DNA of 64,000 nt from Flavobacteriales bacterium (GCA_016713875.1 JADJOI010000003.1:1-64000), one strand, 5' to 3'; numbered from the stretch's first letter, positions 34,850 through 44,103 are shown. The notes: generated by a model not told the origin, from the letters alone. A program made the numbers and translations.

Positions 34850-35455
34850 ATGAGCAGTACGCCAAACATTCAGGACGAAGCAGTCAAGTTCTTGGAGCGT
34901 GACTTCTCGGAGAGCTACGGACAGTTGCGGCACTACGACACGCAGATCACCGACCTGATGAAGTTCAGCGTCACGCTCTACATCGCCACGTTGTCAGCTG
35001 CGATTGGGGTATACCAGTTCTCACTAGAAAAGGGCTTTCGGCTTGACTTGGCTGTCAAGGCGCTATTGATTTCTGGACTTCTTGCTGGCTTGCTCATGCT
35101 TTGGCTTTTGGTCCGAAGCCGGGTGTACTTCGTCCGTGTCGCTCGTTACATCAACGAGCATCGGCACTTCTTTACCCGCGTTAAGCCTCTTGGCTTTCCG
35201 AACGATTCGGCGATGTATACGGATGCCAAGTATCCGAAGTACTTCTCATGGGGCAGTTCTCATTCAGTCTTTGCGTACGTCGCTTCCGCAATGAACGCAT
35301 CGCTGCTCGCCACGCTTCTATTCGTTCACTTCTCCGTCAGTTGCCACCAGCGAACTATCGTGGCTAGTGCATTCCTATTTGCTCTAGTGGTGCAGGTCAT
35401 GGTCGTCTCATTCCATCTGAAGGGCATGGAGAAGCATACGGAGGGCGTTGCTTGA
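34850..35455 (+). CDS. Four-TM membrane protein, possible effector partner of the MBL protein
   Basis: 201 residues. A cytoplasmic N-terminus with FLERDFSESYGQLRHYDTQI precedes membrane pairs near residues 45-65 / 75-95 (AVKALLISGLLAGLLMLWLL) and 145-165 / 170-190 (IVASAFLFALVVQVMVVSFH). The layout resembles small membrane effectors that accompany a soluble enzyme in defence loci, but no family is recognised. Start 9 bp after the MBL gene. Confidence 0.6.
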   Translation: MSSTPNIQDEAVKFLERDFSESYGQLRHYDTQITDLMKFSVTLYIATLSAAIGVYQFSLEKGFRLDLAVKALLISGLLAGLLMLWLLVRSRVYFVRVARYINEHRHFFTRVKPLGFPNDSAMYTDAKYPKYFSWGSSHSVFAYVASAMNASLLATLLFVHFSVSCHQRTIVASAFLFALVVQVMVVSFHLKGMEKHTEGVA

Positions 35456-35511
35456 GTTTGTCGCCCTTACTTTGTCACCACGCCGATCGCCAAGGAAGTC
35501 GGCAACGTAAG

Positions 35512-35662
35512 ATGGGATACATCGAGGAGATCAACGAGACGCTTGTGCCTCGGCACACCGAGGAGGCTGTGGTGCTGTACCTGTTCGCGGGCCTGCCTGC
35601 CGAAGCTTCAGCGTAGGCATGGCTGCGGCGGCCTGGCCCTAGGCTTTGAGGCCGTTGGCTGA
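35512..35662 (+). pseudogene. 5' fragment of a C5 cytosine DNA methyltransferase with palindromic insert
   Basis: MGYIEEINETLVPRHTEEAV followed by L-Y-L-F-A-G, and after an insert by C-G-G-L-A-L-G-F-E-A-V-G and a stop. Removing ~31 bp (35592-35622) restores the motif I block L-F-A-G-C-G-G-L-A-L-G-F of C5 methyltransferases. The insert is a near-palindrome centred on GAAGCTTC. Nothing of motifs IV-X follows, so this is only a head remnant. Confidence 0.7.
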
Positions 35663-35723
35663 AGTAGCACCCTCCACTATCTTGTCCGAACGCGGTTGAC
35701 GGAAAGCGCGTCAACTGAGAGCG

Positions 35724-36704
35724 ATGAGCAAGGGCGAGTTGTTGATCTACCAAGGCAAGGACGGCCTCACGCAACTGAGCGTGAAGCTGGAGGAAGAGAC
35801 CGTATGGCTGAACCAGAACCAGCTCGCGGACCTTTTCCAGACCACGAAGCAGAACATCGGGCAGCACATCAAGAACATCCTGGCCGATGGCGAGCTGGAA
35901 GCCGAGGGAACTGTAAAGGATTTCTTTACAGTTGCGCGGGAAGGCCGGCGGAACGTGAAAAGGTTGGTAGAGCACTACAACCTGGACATGATCATCTCGG
36001 TGGGCTACCGGGTGAACAGCCATGTGGGCGTTCACTTCCGGCGCTGGGCCACGGAGCGGCTGCGGGAGTACATCATCAAAGGCTTCGTGCTGGACGATGC
36101 CCGGCTGAAGCAGGCGCGCGACGGCTACTTCGATGAACTGCTTGGCCGCATCCGCGATATCCGCAGCAGCGAGAAGGTGTTCTACCGCAAGGTGTGCGAC
36201 ATCTATTCCACCGCCATCGACTACGACGCCACAGTGGAGATCACACGCGAATTCTTCGCATCGGTCCAGAACAAGTTCCATTGGGCCATTCACGGTCGCA
36301 CCGCCGCCGAAGTGGTGATGGAGCGCGCCGATGCCAGCAAGCCGAACATGGGGCTGACGAACTGGCCCACCTCTGAGATCCGCAAGCAGGATGTGGTGGT
36401 GGCCAAGGACTATCTCGGAGAACAGGAGCTGGACCACCTGAACCGCATTGTGAACCAGTATTTGGAATTCGTTGAGCTACAAGCGCTACAGCGCAAGCCG
36501 ATGCGCATGGCGGATTGGAAGAAGAAGCTGCACGACTTCCTCATGCTGAACGAGCGGGAGATCCTGCTTCACGGTGGCAACGTGAGCCACGAGGAGGCCG
36601 AGGCACACGCCATAGCGGAGTTCGAGAAGTTCAGCAAGGCGCTGGAGGTGAGCACCCCTGATGAATTGGACAAGGCGGTGAAGCGCTTGAGGGGGAAGGA
36701 ATGA
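35724..36704 (+). CDS. RhuM-family protein
   Basis: 326 residues. VWLNQNQLADLFQTTKQNIG then HIKNILADGELE is the N-terminal HTH-like part; NLDMIISVGYRVNSHVGVHF and RRWATERLREYIIKGF follow, all signatures of the virulence RhuM/DUF4062-associated family. These proteins are common on islands and in some cases sit with restriction genes, as with the methyltransferase fragment just upstream. Biochemical function is unproven. Confidence 0.9.
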   Translation: MSKGELLIYQGKDGLTQLSVKLEEETVWLNQNQLADLFQTTKQNIGQHIKNILADGELEAEGTVKDFFTVAREGRRNVKRLVEHYNLDMIISVGYRVNSHVGVHFRRWATERLREYIIKGFVLDDARLKQARDGYFDELLGRIRDIRSSEKVFYRKVCDIYSTAIDYDATVEITREFFASVQNKFHWAIHGRTAAEVVMERADASKPNMGLTNWPTSEIRKQDVVVAKDYLGEQELDHLNRIVNQYLEFVELQALQRKPMRMADWKKKLHDFLMLNEREILLHGGNVSHEEAEAHAIAEFEKFSKALEVSTPDELDKAVKRLRGKE

Positions 36705-36994
36705 GCAGCCTGTCGGCATCATTTTGATGAGGTCAACAACATGGTCCGCGCCTCCCGCTGAAGAGGGACTTTCAGCCTTCGTGAGCCTGCAACGGCCCGG
36801 CGTTTCACCGGGGTCATCCGGGGCGACCACTTCGCCGATTCGACCACGGCCCAGCACTTCAAGACATACGAGGCAAGCCAATGGCCATTCCCGATGAAGC
36901 CGCCGGCCCGAAGCCGGAATACCTGGAGTGGCACCGAAAGCACCACGGCCTTTCAGACTGAACGCATGACCCATCTTCGGTGTACCATTGACCA
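36705..36994. other. No recognisable gene
   Basis: 290 bp after rhuM with short frames only. Two small hairpins (GGCCCGGCG region and GCCGGCCCGAAGCCGG) are present. No homology recognised. Confidence 0.4.
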
Positions 36995-37213
36995 ATGCGC
37001 CACTTCCTTGCCGCCCTCCTCGTTGCGCTATGCCAGCACGTCGGCGTTCAATACGACCGGTTCTATTTCCGCCACATCTACGCTTTCATCGAGGACGGCC
37101 ATGCGCCAGCGCGTGCGGGACATGAGCGGAAAGTCCGTGAACCAGGAGGAACGATGAGTGCGGACTTGAGCGATCGGCCCGACCCGGCTACTTCAGCGCG
37201 GCTCAGACCGTGA
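36995..37213 (+). pseudogene. Head fragment paralogous to the broken gene at 38350
   Basis: MRHFLAALLVALCQHVGVQY then DRFYFRHIYAFIEDGHA aligns with the start of the gene at 38350 (Q-Y-D-R-F-x-F-R-H-x-Y-A core). After ~35 residues the frame is lost. The two related heads flank the propeller lipoprotein gene. Confidence 0.5.
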
Positions 37214-37261
37214 ATGATGTCTTCATAGACCAATTCCGCTCTGCCGAACTTTGCCGGCACC

Positions 37262-38311
37262 ATGCGTTCCACCCTGCTCCCGGTTTTCGCCCTTGTGCTT
37301 TGCGCGTGCAGCGCGACAGCCGACCGCCAGCCCAACGTACACGTGCCCTCCCACACCTCCCAAGGCGCCGGAGGAAGGCCGGTCACGGGGGACGGCCAGC
37401 TCACCGAATACGTGCGCCGCATATTTCAGGACAGCCGGGGGCATTACTGGTTCGGCTCCAACGGCGATGGCATCTACCGTTTCGACGGCGGAGCACTCGA
37501 AGTGTTCTCGGTGCAAGAAGGCCTTGCGGGTTCACAGGTCACCGGCATTCTGGAAGATCGTAAGGGCCATATCTGGATCGCGACCGATGGCGGCGTTTCG
37601 CGCTATGATCCCGCAGCGTCAGCGGACTCAAGCGGCCGGGCATTCGTGAACTACACCACCAAGCAAGGTTTGAGCAGCGATGGTGTGTGGGCCATTTTCG
37701 AAACGCAGGACGGCACCATCTGGGCAGGCACCGCCGCGGGGCCATGCCGTTTCGATGGGCAGGGCTTCACGCCGTTCGCGCTGAAGGTGGAAGCGGACAT
37801 GGACAAAGCAGGTCCATGGGTCCTCAGCATCACCCAGGACCGGAAAGGTGAATTGTACTTCGGTACGGAGATGGGCGTGTTCAAGACAGAAGGCGGCATC
37901 ATCCAGCGGATCCCCGCACCCAACAGCTCCGGCGATGATATGGTGCCATGCGTGTTGGTGGACAGCAAAGACCGTGTGTGGTGCAGCTCCATGACCGGTG
38001 GCTTGACCTGTTACGAGCAAGGCACCGTGAAGCGCTTCACCGCTCCGGGAGACATCGGCGACAATGAGGTGTGGACGGTCTTCGAGGATCGCCAAGGCCA
38101 TATCTGGTTCTGCTCTGAAGGTTTTGGTGTGTACCGCGCCGATGGAGGAACGCTTCGCAACTACAGCACTGCGCAAGGTCTTGGCGTGGCTGCGGTCCAG
38201 AGCATTCATCAGGACCAGGCGGGCACCCTGTGGTTCGGCGGCGGTGGTGGGCTGTACCGGTTGCAAGGCGATACGATGGTGGAGGTGCGCAGGAACGGGC
38301 CGTGGCGGTGA
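37262..38311 (+). CDS. Two-component regulator propeller-repeat lipoprotein
   Basis: 349 residues. Lipoprotein signal MRSTLLPVFALVLCACSATA, then at least six Reg_prop-type repeats of the pattern V-x-x-I-x-x-D-x-x-G-x-x-W-x-G-T (FQDSRGHYWFGSNGDGIYRF, LEDRKGHIWIATDGGVSRYD, FEDRQGHIWFCSEGFGVYRA). It probably forms a beta-propeller. Unlike hybrid sensor kinases it has no kinase or HTH part, so it is a stand-alone surface sensor or binding protein. Confidence 0.85.
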   Translation: MRSTLLPVFALVLCACSATADRQPNVHVPSHTSQGAGGRPVTGDGQLTEYVRRIFQDSRGHYWFGSNGDGIYRFDGGALEVFSVQEGLAGSQVTGILEDRKGHIWIATDGGVSRYDPAASADSSGRAFVNYTTKQGLSSDGVWAIFETQDGTIWAGTAAGPCRFDGQGFTPFALKVEADMDKAGPWVLSITQDRKGELYFGTEMGVFKTEGGIIQRIPAPNSSGDDMVPCVLVDSKDRVWCSSMTGGLTCYEQGTVKRFTAPGDIGDNEVWTVFEDRQGHIWFCSEGFGVYRADGGTLRNYSTAQGLGVAAVQSIHQDQAGTLWFGGGGGLYRLQGDTMVEVRRNGPWR

Positions 38312-38349
38312 GGGTGAACAATGCACCTTGTACCGTGTACCGAAGCCCG

Positions 38350-39050
38350 ATGCGTGTCCTCCTTGCCGATCTTCTCTGCACTGCATGGATCAACATTCTT
38401 GCCCAGTACGACCGGTTCTCCTTCCGCCACAACTACGCATCATCATGGATGGCCCCGAGCTCGTTCCGTTGAAGGGTGACTATCGTGTGGAGTTCATCGC
38501 CCGCGGGCAATACTGGACCGTTACGGATCCGCGCTGGAATGTCTTCTTCCCTGGTCAGCCATGAAGCTTGACACCCTGCGTCAAGCTGAACGGCGCGCCG
38601 TTGATGGCGGTGGAAATGCCACGGGTTCTGGGTTACCCGGACAACAAGCTCATCGTGGTGCGTGGAGCCGACACCATGATCGTGGACCTGAACCATGACG
38701 GACGCTTGGAAACGCGCATGCTGGACCGCACAACGAAGCTCAGCGCTCCTCCGCGCCCACCCGTGCTACTGCCTTTCCCCAAAGGCTGGTTCACCGATGT
38801 GGATCTGGCGATCGAGCCGAACGTGATCGCGCTCACGGAACGCTTCGATGTCCTCTGGAGCTCTGAAGGCGAGGAGTTGCGTGGACTCTACCACACCAAG
38901 CACCACAGCTTCACGCTGGAGACGGACGGGTTGCGCACCGGACCCATGTCCATCGTGATCGATCGCGACCCGAACTATGCGCACCACCTGCTTGAGTTCC
39001 CGTCGGTGGACCATGTCGCCATCATGGGGCGTTCCCACGGCGGTGCCTGG
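38350..39050 (+). pseudogene. Broken hypothetical gene (frameshift plus in-frame stop)
   Basis: MRVLLADLLCTAWINILAQY then DRFSFRHNYA; the sense continues in another frame with IMDGPELVPLKGDYRVEFIA and TDPRWNVFFPGQP, a TGA at 38562-38564, and then KLNGAPLMAVEMPRVLGY, MIVDLNHDGRLETRMLD, FTDVDLAIEPNVIALTERFD and LLEFPSVDHVAI. It is a plausible ~230-residue secreted protein broken at two places. As the neighbouring genes are intact, this is likely true decay, not assembly error. Confidence 0.6.
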
Positions 39051-39115
39051 GCGTGCAGGTGTGCTGCGGGCACGCACGCGACGAGGAGCGGGAAGTCCAT
39101 GCGCATGCCCCGAAG

Positions 39116-39763
39116 CTACCGAACGCCGGGCGTTGCACCGTCTCGCCCGGCCACCATTCCGCGCCGGATCATCCACCCGTACACCACCAGCATCCACAAC
39201 GCGCAGAAAGGACCCATGTCCAGCATGCCGATGCTGTCCGGCGGGTCGGGGAAGGCGGCCATGTTGATCACGAACAGCCCCGCGCCACATGGCACACCCA
39301 ACACGCTGAGCACCATGCCGAAGCGCGAGATGCGCCAGAAGTGGATGGCGAAAAGCGTGATGCTCGCAGCGATGAGGCAGTCCCAGGCGATGTCGAGCCC
39401 GAAGTGGACAGCATCGCTCAGTGCGATGAGCGATGCACGCGATGCATCAGCATCGGGGATGCGGTCGTACGCCGCGAAGAGCGCCTGCTGAACGGTGAGC
39501 ATGGCCAGCACGGTGATGCCCGCAGCCGCGCCGAGGAAGCCCGCTACGCGCACGCCCACCCGTGGCGCGCCTTGCTCCGACCCGTGCACCAGCCCCAGCG
39601 ACGCGATGGACACCAAGGGCCCGAAGGCGAATGCAAGGATGAGCGATGCGGTATCGGGCAGCGGAACGAACGCAGCGCCGAAGTAGGCAAGGATGGCGGC
39701 GATGCCGCAGATGCCGCCGGTGCGTGTCCAGGTACCGAGCGAGGGTGTGGCCAGCTGGGTCAT
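39116..39763 (-). CDS. Six-TM membrane protein of unknown function
   Basis: About 215 residues; start at 39763 (MTQLATPSLGTWTRTGGICG) preferred over 39784. Hydrophobic segments: IAAILAYFGAAFVPLP, LILAFAFGPLVSIASLGLVH, VAGFLGAAAGITVLAMLTV, FGLDIAWDCLIAASITLFAI, GMVLSVLGVPCGAGLFVINM and CALWMLVVYGWMI. Resembles DUF4386-type proteins in layout, without certainty. Confidence 0.68.
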   Translation of the reverse strand: MTQLATPSLGTWTRTGGICGIAAILAYFGAAFVPLPDTASLILAFAFGPLVSIASLGLVHGSEQGAPRVGVRVAGFLGAAAGITVLAMLTVQQALFAAYDRIPDADASRASLIALSDAVHFGLDIAWDCLIAASITLFAIHFWRISRFGMVLSVLGVPCGAGLFVINMAAFPDPPDSIGMLDMGPFCALWMLVVYGWMIRRGMVAGRDGATPGVR

Positions 39764-39886
39764 GTACAGAGGACGTTCACGCACGATGGATGTTACAGGC
39801 CGCGGCGTGGCCGGACAACGCCACCGTCATCGGCGGCCGCGCCGATCGGACGACGAGGCGCGCAGCGGATCGTCCACGGGCGCCCA

Positions 39887-40255
39887 TCACACCATCCGCC
39901 GGCCCAAGACCAGCTCCACCAGGCCGAGCGCGGCGAAGAGCCCCTGCAACCAGTACAGGTCCGTCATCAGCATCTGGACACCGGTCCAGATCAGCGTGCC
40001 GGATCCGAGGATGAAGGCGACGCGCGAAGCATACCTGTACCGCCGCAGCGTGAAGAGGAAGCCCGCACGGTGGCCAGTCCCCAGCACGTCGAACAGGAGC
40101 GCGCCCGGCCGGAAGAAGTCCGCGAAGAGGTCGCTGTGCATGAAGCCTAGAGGAAGTTTCAGAAGACCTCCGTCCGGTGCGCGCATCAGCAGCACGCCGC
40201 CGACCAGGGCGTTCACGGCCAGGAAGCCTTGGACGAGGAGCAGGGCGGCGCGCAT
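39887..40255 (-). CDS. Small membrane protein of unknown function
   Basis: 122 residues from MRAALLLVQGFLAVNALVGG, with hydrophobic segments at the start, in the middle (RYASRVAFILGSGTLIWTGV) and at the end (LQGLFAALGLVELVLG). Divergent from the SRAP gene that begins within 40 bp. No family recognised. Confidence 0.6.
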   Translation of the reverse strand: MRAALLLVQGFLAVNALVGGVLLMRAPDGGLLKLPLGFMHSDLFADFFRPGALLFDVLGTGHRAGFLFTLRRYRYASRVAFILGSGTLIWTGVQMLMTDLYWLQGLFAALGLVELVLGRRMV

Positions 40256-40291
40256 GGCATGAGGTGGCATACCGTCCGGTCCGGGAAGCTG

Positions 40292-41011
40292 ATGCGGGTC
40301 ACCGGCCTTGGTCCGTTCCTTTGTGGGGTGTGCTACTCCACCACCCTGGACCGCGACCTGAAGGCGCTCGAGCAACGGCTCAATCGACGGATGCTCGTGG
40401 ACAGCAAGCGGGGGGAGGGCGCGCTGGAACTGGACCTGCCGTTCGAACGGATCTCGGCCTTCGCCCGGCCGCTGTGCCCCGTGGTGAGCAGCCGGTCGCC
40501 GCACCGCATCAGTGTGCAGCGCTGGGGCTTGCTGCCGCGCTACATCCGCACCGACGAGGAGGCGCAGGAGTTCCTGAAGCGGACACCGACCTACAACGCC
40601 GTCAGCGAGGAGGTGGAGGCGAAGCGCACGTACAAGCACGCCTTCGCGCAGGGGCAGCGCTGCCTGGTGCCTGTCACGGGCTTCTTCGAATGGCGGCACG
40701 AGGGCAAGGTGAAGGTGCCGTACCGGATCGGTATCAAGGGCGGCGACGTGTTCTGCCTTGGCGGGCTGTGGGAGGAGCACGACGGGGTGGACACCTACAC
40801 GGTGCTCACCACTCGCGCGAACCCGCTGATGGCGTACATCCACAACAGCAAGCAGCGCATGCCGGTGATCGTGCCCGAGGGGCAATGGGACGCATGGCTT
40901 TCGCCCGACCTGCCGCCGGCCGAGGTGAAGCGGATGTGCGAACCGGTCCCTGAGGACGACCTGGAAGCCGAACGCCTGGGGCCGGGACCGGTGCAGACGT
41001 CCTTGTTCTGA
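40292..41011 (+). CDS. SRAP domain (SOS response-associated peptidase, YedK/HMCES) protein
   Basis: Crosslinks to abasic sites in single-stranded DNA. CGVCYS (active-site Cys block), PTYNAVSEEV (Asn), VPVTGFFEWRHEG (Glu) and AYIHNSKQRMPVIV (His) are all present and in normal order. Normally the Cys is residue 2 and is exposed by Met removal. Here the codon before TGT is CTT, not a start codon, and the nearest in-frame ATG (40292) leaves 10 residues (MRVTGLGPFL) before the Cys. Either the start codon has been mutated or misread, or the extension is cleaved. Confidence 0.9.
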   Translation: MRVTGLGPFLCGVCYSTTLDRDLKALEQRLNRRMLVDSKRGEGALELDLPFERISAFARPLCPVVSSRSPHRISVQRWGLLPRYIRTDEEAQEFLKRTPTYNAVSEEVEAKRTYKHAFAQGQRCLVPVTGFFEWRHEGKVKVPYRIGIKGGDVFCLGGLWEEHDGVDTYTVLTTRANPLMAYIHNSKQRMPVIVPEGQWDAWLSPDLPPAEVKRMCEPVPEDDLEAERLGPGPVQTSLF

Positions 41012-41123
41012 GGACGGTCGCACCGGTCCATCGCCGCGGCTCGTCCGAGGGATCAGTGCGCTCTGCTGATCATGCTCCTGGTGATGGTGTCCAGGAGACG
41101 CATGGATGCTCGGATGGGCCTGT

Positions 41124-44030
41124 TCACTGACGCACGACGCGGGCCGTGGTGCCATCCGCGGTGCGTAGGACATAGATGCCCGGTGCAAGTGCCGAAAGGT
41201 CGAACAGAGCCACGCTGGATGCGTCGGTCCGTGCTTCGAGCACGGACCTGCCCGCCGCGTCGTACAGGGTCAGGCGCTCGGGGCTCGAAGTGGACGAGCG
41301 CAGCTGCACACGGAGCGGGCCCTGCGTGGGGTTCGGACGCACGTGCAATGCGGGCCGGCCGATGCTGCTGATGCCCGTGCTCACCACCTGCGCACAGGCG
41401 CTCGTGTCCACACAGGCCCCCTCGGTGACCTGCACCGCCCAGAGTCCCGTGCCTGCGACGAAGCTCTGTCCGTTCTCCCCGAGCACTGGTGCGAGGCCCG
41501 CGTTGCAGTCGAGCCATTGGTACTGGGCACCCGTCGCTTGCGCGGTCAGGGTGCCGTTCTGTTCGGTGACACCGGTGTCGATGACCGTCACGTGGACGAT
41601 GATGGCGGTGCGTGCGCTCGCGGCACAGGTGCTGTCCTGGGCGTAGAAGGTCGTGGTCGCGTTCAAGATGCCGGTGGCGAAGGTGTTGCCCATGCCCAAT
41701 GGGGTGCCGCCAATAGGCTGATCGGACCATGTGAGGCTGGAACCCGTCGCGCTGAGGGTGGTGCTTCCCGGACCGCACAGGTTCAGGTTGCCAGGCGGTG
41801 TGGTGCTCACCGGCGCGTCGGGCGTGGTGCATTCTCCGCCCACCACGAACCACGGCATGGAGCGTCGCATGTTGTGGAAGGCCACGCCCACGTGAGGGCC
41901 GTTCTGCACTAGGCTGGAGAAATTCGCCGCGATGGGCGCGGTCGTCAGGGCCACCGGAATGCCCCACGTACTGCCGTTCGGGTCGTCGGCTCGAACGACA
42001 TGCAGCGGGTTCAGCGAGCGTGCGTAGGTGATGGCGGGCGTGCCATCGATCAGCGAGAGGCTGCCGAAGTTGCCGCCGGCCGCGTCCACCACCACGGGGC
42101 TTCCCCAGGTGGAGCCTGATGCGGTGGTGGCGCGAACGAACGTGAGGTCCGTGTTGGTGACATCGAGGAAGGCGATGGCGGGGTTGCCGTTCACCACGTC
42201 GAGCTGCGCGTACCAACCGGTGTTGCCGGTGGAGGCCACCACCACTTCGATGGCGGTGCCGCCGTTCCAATCGACATTGCCACCGCGCTCGTAGTAGAGG
42301 TCAGAGGTCTGTGAGCGGTGGTAGGCCACGGCGGGCAGGCCGCCCACCTCCGCCAGGTCGAGGTGCACGTCGGTGGCACCGCTCGTTCCGATGGTGATCC
42401 CGTTGGTGGGCCAGCTGCTACCGTCGGCATCGTTGGCGCGTACGTATCGGATGTTGCTGTTCGTGTTGTTCTGGTAGGCGATCGCGGGTCGGCCGCCGAT
42501 CACCGCCAATGAAGTGCCTTGGCCTCGCGGCCCGCTCTGGCTGTTGTCCATGCCCACCGAAGCGCCCCAGCTTGTGCCCAAGGCGTCGTTGGCGCGCACG
42601 TAGCGCACGTTGTCCTGCTCGTGGAAGTACGCGATCGCCGGGCGACCGTTCACGATGGCCAGGCTGCAGAAGGCACCGCAGGGGCCGATGGAGTCCACCG
42701 TGACCGAGGTGCCCCAGGTGGTGCCGGTACTGTCCAGTGCCCTGATGTAGCGCAGGTCCTGGTTGTCGGCGTCGTAGTAGGCCAGCGCGGGATGGCCCTG
42801 CACGACGGCCTGGCTGATGTACTGACCGATGCGCGGGTGGGTATCGATGACCACAGGTGTTCCCCATGACCCCGCGCCCATGCCGGTGCTGTTGGTGGCG
42901 CGCACGAAGCGCAGGTCGTCGCTGGTGACATCGTAGTACGCGATGGCGGGCCTTCCGTCCACCAAGTGCATGGTGATGTCGCGCCCCACGTGGCCTCCCG
43001 CGTCCACGGCCACGGGGTTCAGCCAGCTGGTGCCGGTGGCGTTCGCTGCGCGCACGTAGTACAGGTCGGCGCTGGTGACCTGCTGATACGCCACGGCGGG
43101 AAAGCCGTCCACTTCGAGGACGCGTGCGTAGGCGCCGATCAGCTGTCCGTTCACATAGTGGACGGAGGCCTCGGCGCCCCAGGTATCGCCGTTCGCATCG
43201 GTGGTGCGGCGAAAGGCCACGCGCTCATCCTCGAACTTGTAGTAGGCCATGCAGGGAAAGCCGGCGACCACGGCGAGCGAGGTGAAGGTGCCGTTGGAGA
43301 GGCCGGTCACCATCGTGACGCCGGTGCCCCAGGTGGCTCCGTCCGCGTCCGTGGCCCGGATATAGCGCGTGTTGCCGTTGCGTCCGAAGCCGATGGCCGG
43401 GTGGCCGTTCACCACCACCAGCGTGGTGCTGTTGATCTGGCCGATGATGAGCTCCGGGTTCACCGGTGTGCCCCAGCTGGTGCCGTCGGCATCGTTGGCC
43501 CGCACGTAGCGCAGGCGCTGGATGGCACCGTCGTAATAGCTGATGGCCGGAGCGCCGTTCACCACCGCGATGCTGGCGGCCTTGCCCACATCGCCCGGCT
43601 CGTCCACCAGCACCGGCGTGCCCCAGTTGTCGCCGTTCACATCGTTGGCGCGCACGTACATCAGGTCCTGTCCGAACACCCGGTGATAGGCGATCGCGGG
43701 GCGTCCGTTCACCACGCAGAGCGACAGGTGCGTGCCGTCGACGGCCGGTGTGTTCACGAACACGGGCGTGCCCCACGAGCTGCCTTGCGGATCGTTCGCG
43801 CGCACAAAGCGGATCATGTTGTGCCCCGCGTCCACCGTGGCGATCGCCGGATGGCCGTTGACGATGACCATGCTGTTCCACAGGCCGATGGCGCCACCGG
43901 TGCCGCGATGGTCGGGGATCTCGTGCGGCGGCTGCCAGCTCTGGGCGTCGGCGGTACCGGGTGGACCCGCGAGGCGGAGGAGCATGACGGTGGCGAGCGG
44001 AAGGTGGAACGGGGCGATGCGCGGGGACAT
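41124..44030 (-). CDS. Large secreted repeat protein with T9SS domain
   Basis: About 968 residues. Signal around LATVMLLRLAGPPGTADA, then about 13 repeats of ~52 residues with the pattern V-V-N-G-x-P-A-I-A-Y-x-D ... L-x-Y-V-R-A-x-D-x-x-G-x-x-W-G-T-P-V. This resembles repeats that form propellers. A ~150-residue Ig-like part with T-x-x-G-N-x-N-L-C-G-x-G-S-T and the sorting domain VRPNPTQGPLRVQL ... LAPGIYVLRTADG follow. Exported via T9SS. Start at 44051 also possible. Confidence 0.82.
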   Translation of the reverse strand: MSPRIAPFHLPLATVMLLRLAGPPGTADAQSWQPPHEIPDHRGTGGAIGLWNSMVIVNGHPAIATVDAGHNMIRFVRANDPQGSSWGTPVFVNTPAVDGTHLSLCVVNGRPAIAYHRVFGQDLMYVRANDVNGDNWGTPVLVDEPGDVGKAASIAVVNGAPAISYYDGAIQRLRYVRANDADGTSWGTPVNPELIIGQINSTTLVVVNGHPAIGFGRNGNTRYIRATDADGATWGTGVTMVTGLSNGTFTSLAVVAGFPCMAYYKFEDERVAFRRTTDANGDTWGAEASVHYVNGQLIGAYARVLEVDGFPAVAYQQVTSADLYYVRAANATGTSWLNPVAVDAGGHVGRDITMHLVDGRPAIAYYDVTSDDLRFVRATNSTGMGAGSWGTPVVIDTHPRIGQYISQAVVQGHPALAYYDADNQDLRYIRALDSTGTTWGTSVTVDSIGPCGAFCSLAIVNGRPAIAYFHEQDNVRYVRANDALGTSWGASVGMDNSQSGPRGQGTSLAVIGGRPAIAYQNNTNSNIRYVRANDADGSSWPTNGITIGTSGATDVHLDLAEVGGLPAVAYHRSQTSDLYYERGGNVDWNGGTAIEVVVASTGNTGWYAQLDVVNGNPAIAFLDVTNTDLTFVRATTASGSTWGSPVVVDAAGGNFGSLSLIDGTPAITYARSLNPLHVVRADDPNGSTWGIPVALTTAPIAANFSSLVQNGPHVGVAFHNMRRSMPWFVVGGECTTPDAPVSTTPPGNLNLCGPGSTTLSATGSSLTWSDQPIGGTPLGMGNTFATGILNATTTFYAQDSTCAASARTAIIVHVTVIDTGVTEQNGTLTAQATGAQYQWLDCNAGLAPVLGENGQSFVAGTGLWAVQVTEGACVDTSACAQVVSTGISSIGRPALHVRPNPTQGPLRVQLRSSTSSPERLTLYDAAGRSVLEARTDASSVALFDLSALAPGIYVLRTADGTTARVVRQ

Positions 44031-44103
44031 GGAGGGGGGACGGCATCGCACGCCATGGCGCTGCCTGAGGCCAAAGAAAGGAGCGGCCGGGGGAACGGCC
44101 CGA

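Noticed and set aside
39053..40150. Plus-strand 365-codon frame
   Set aside because: It is the antisense shadow of two minus-strand membrane protein genes with typical hydrophobic codon patterns.
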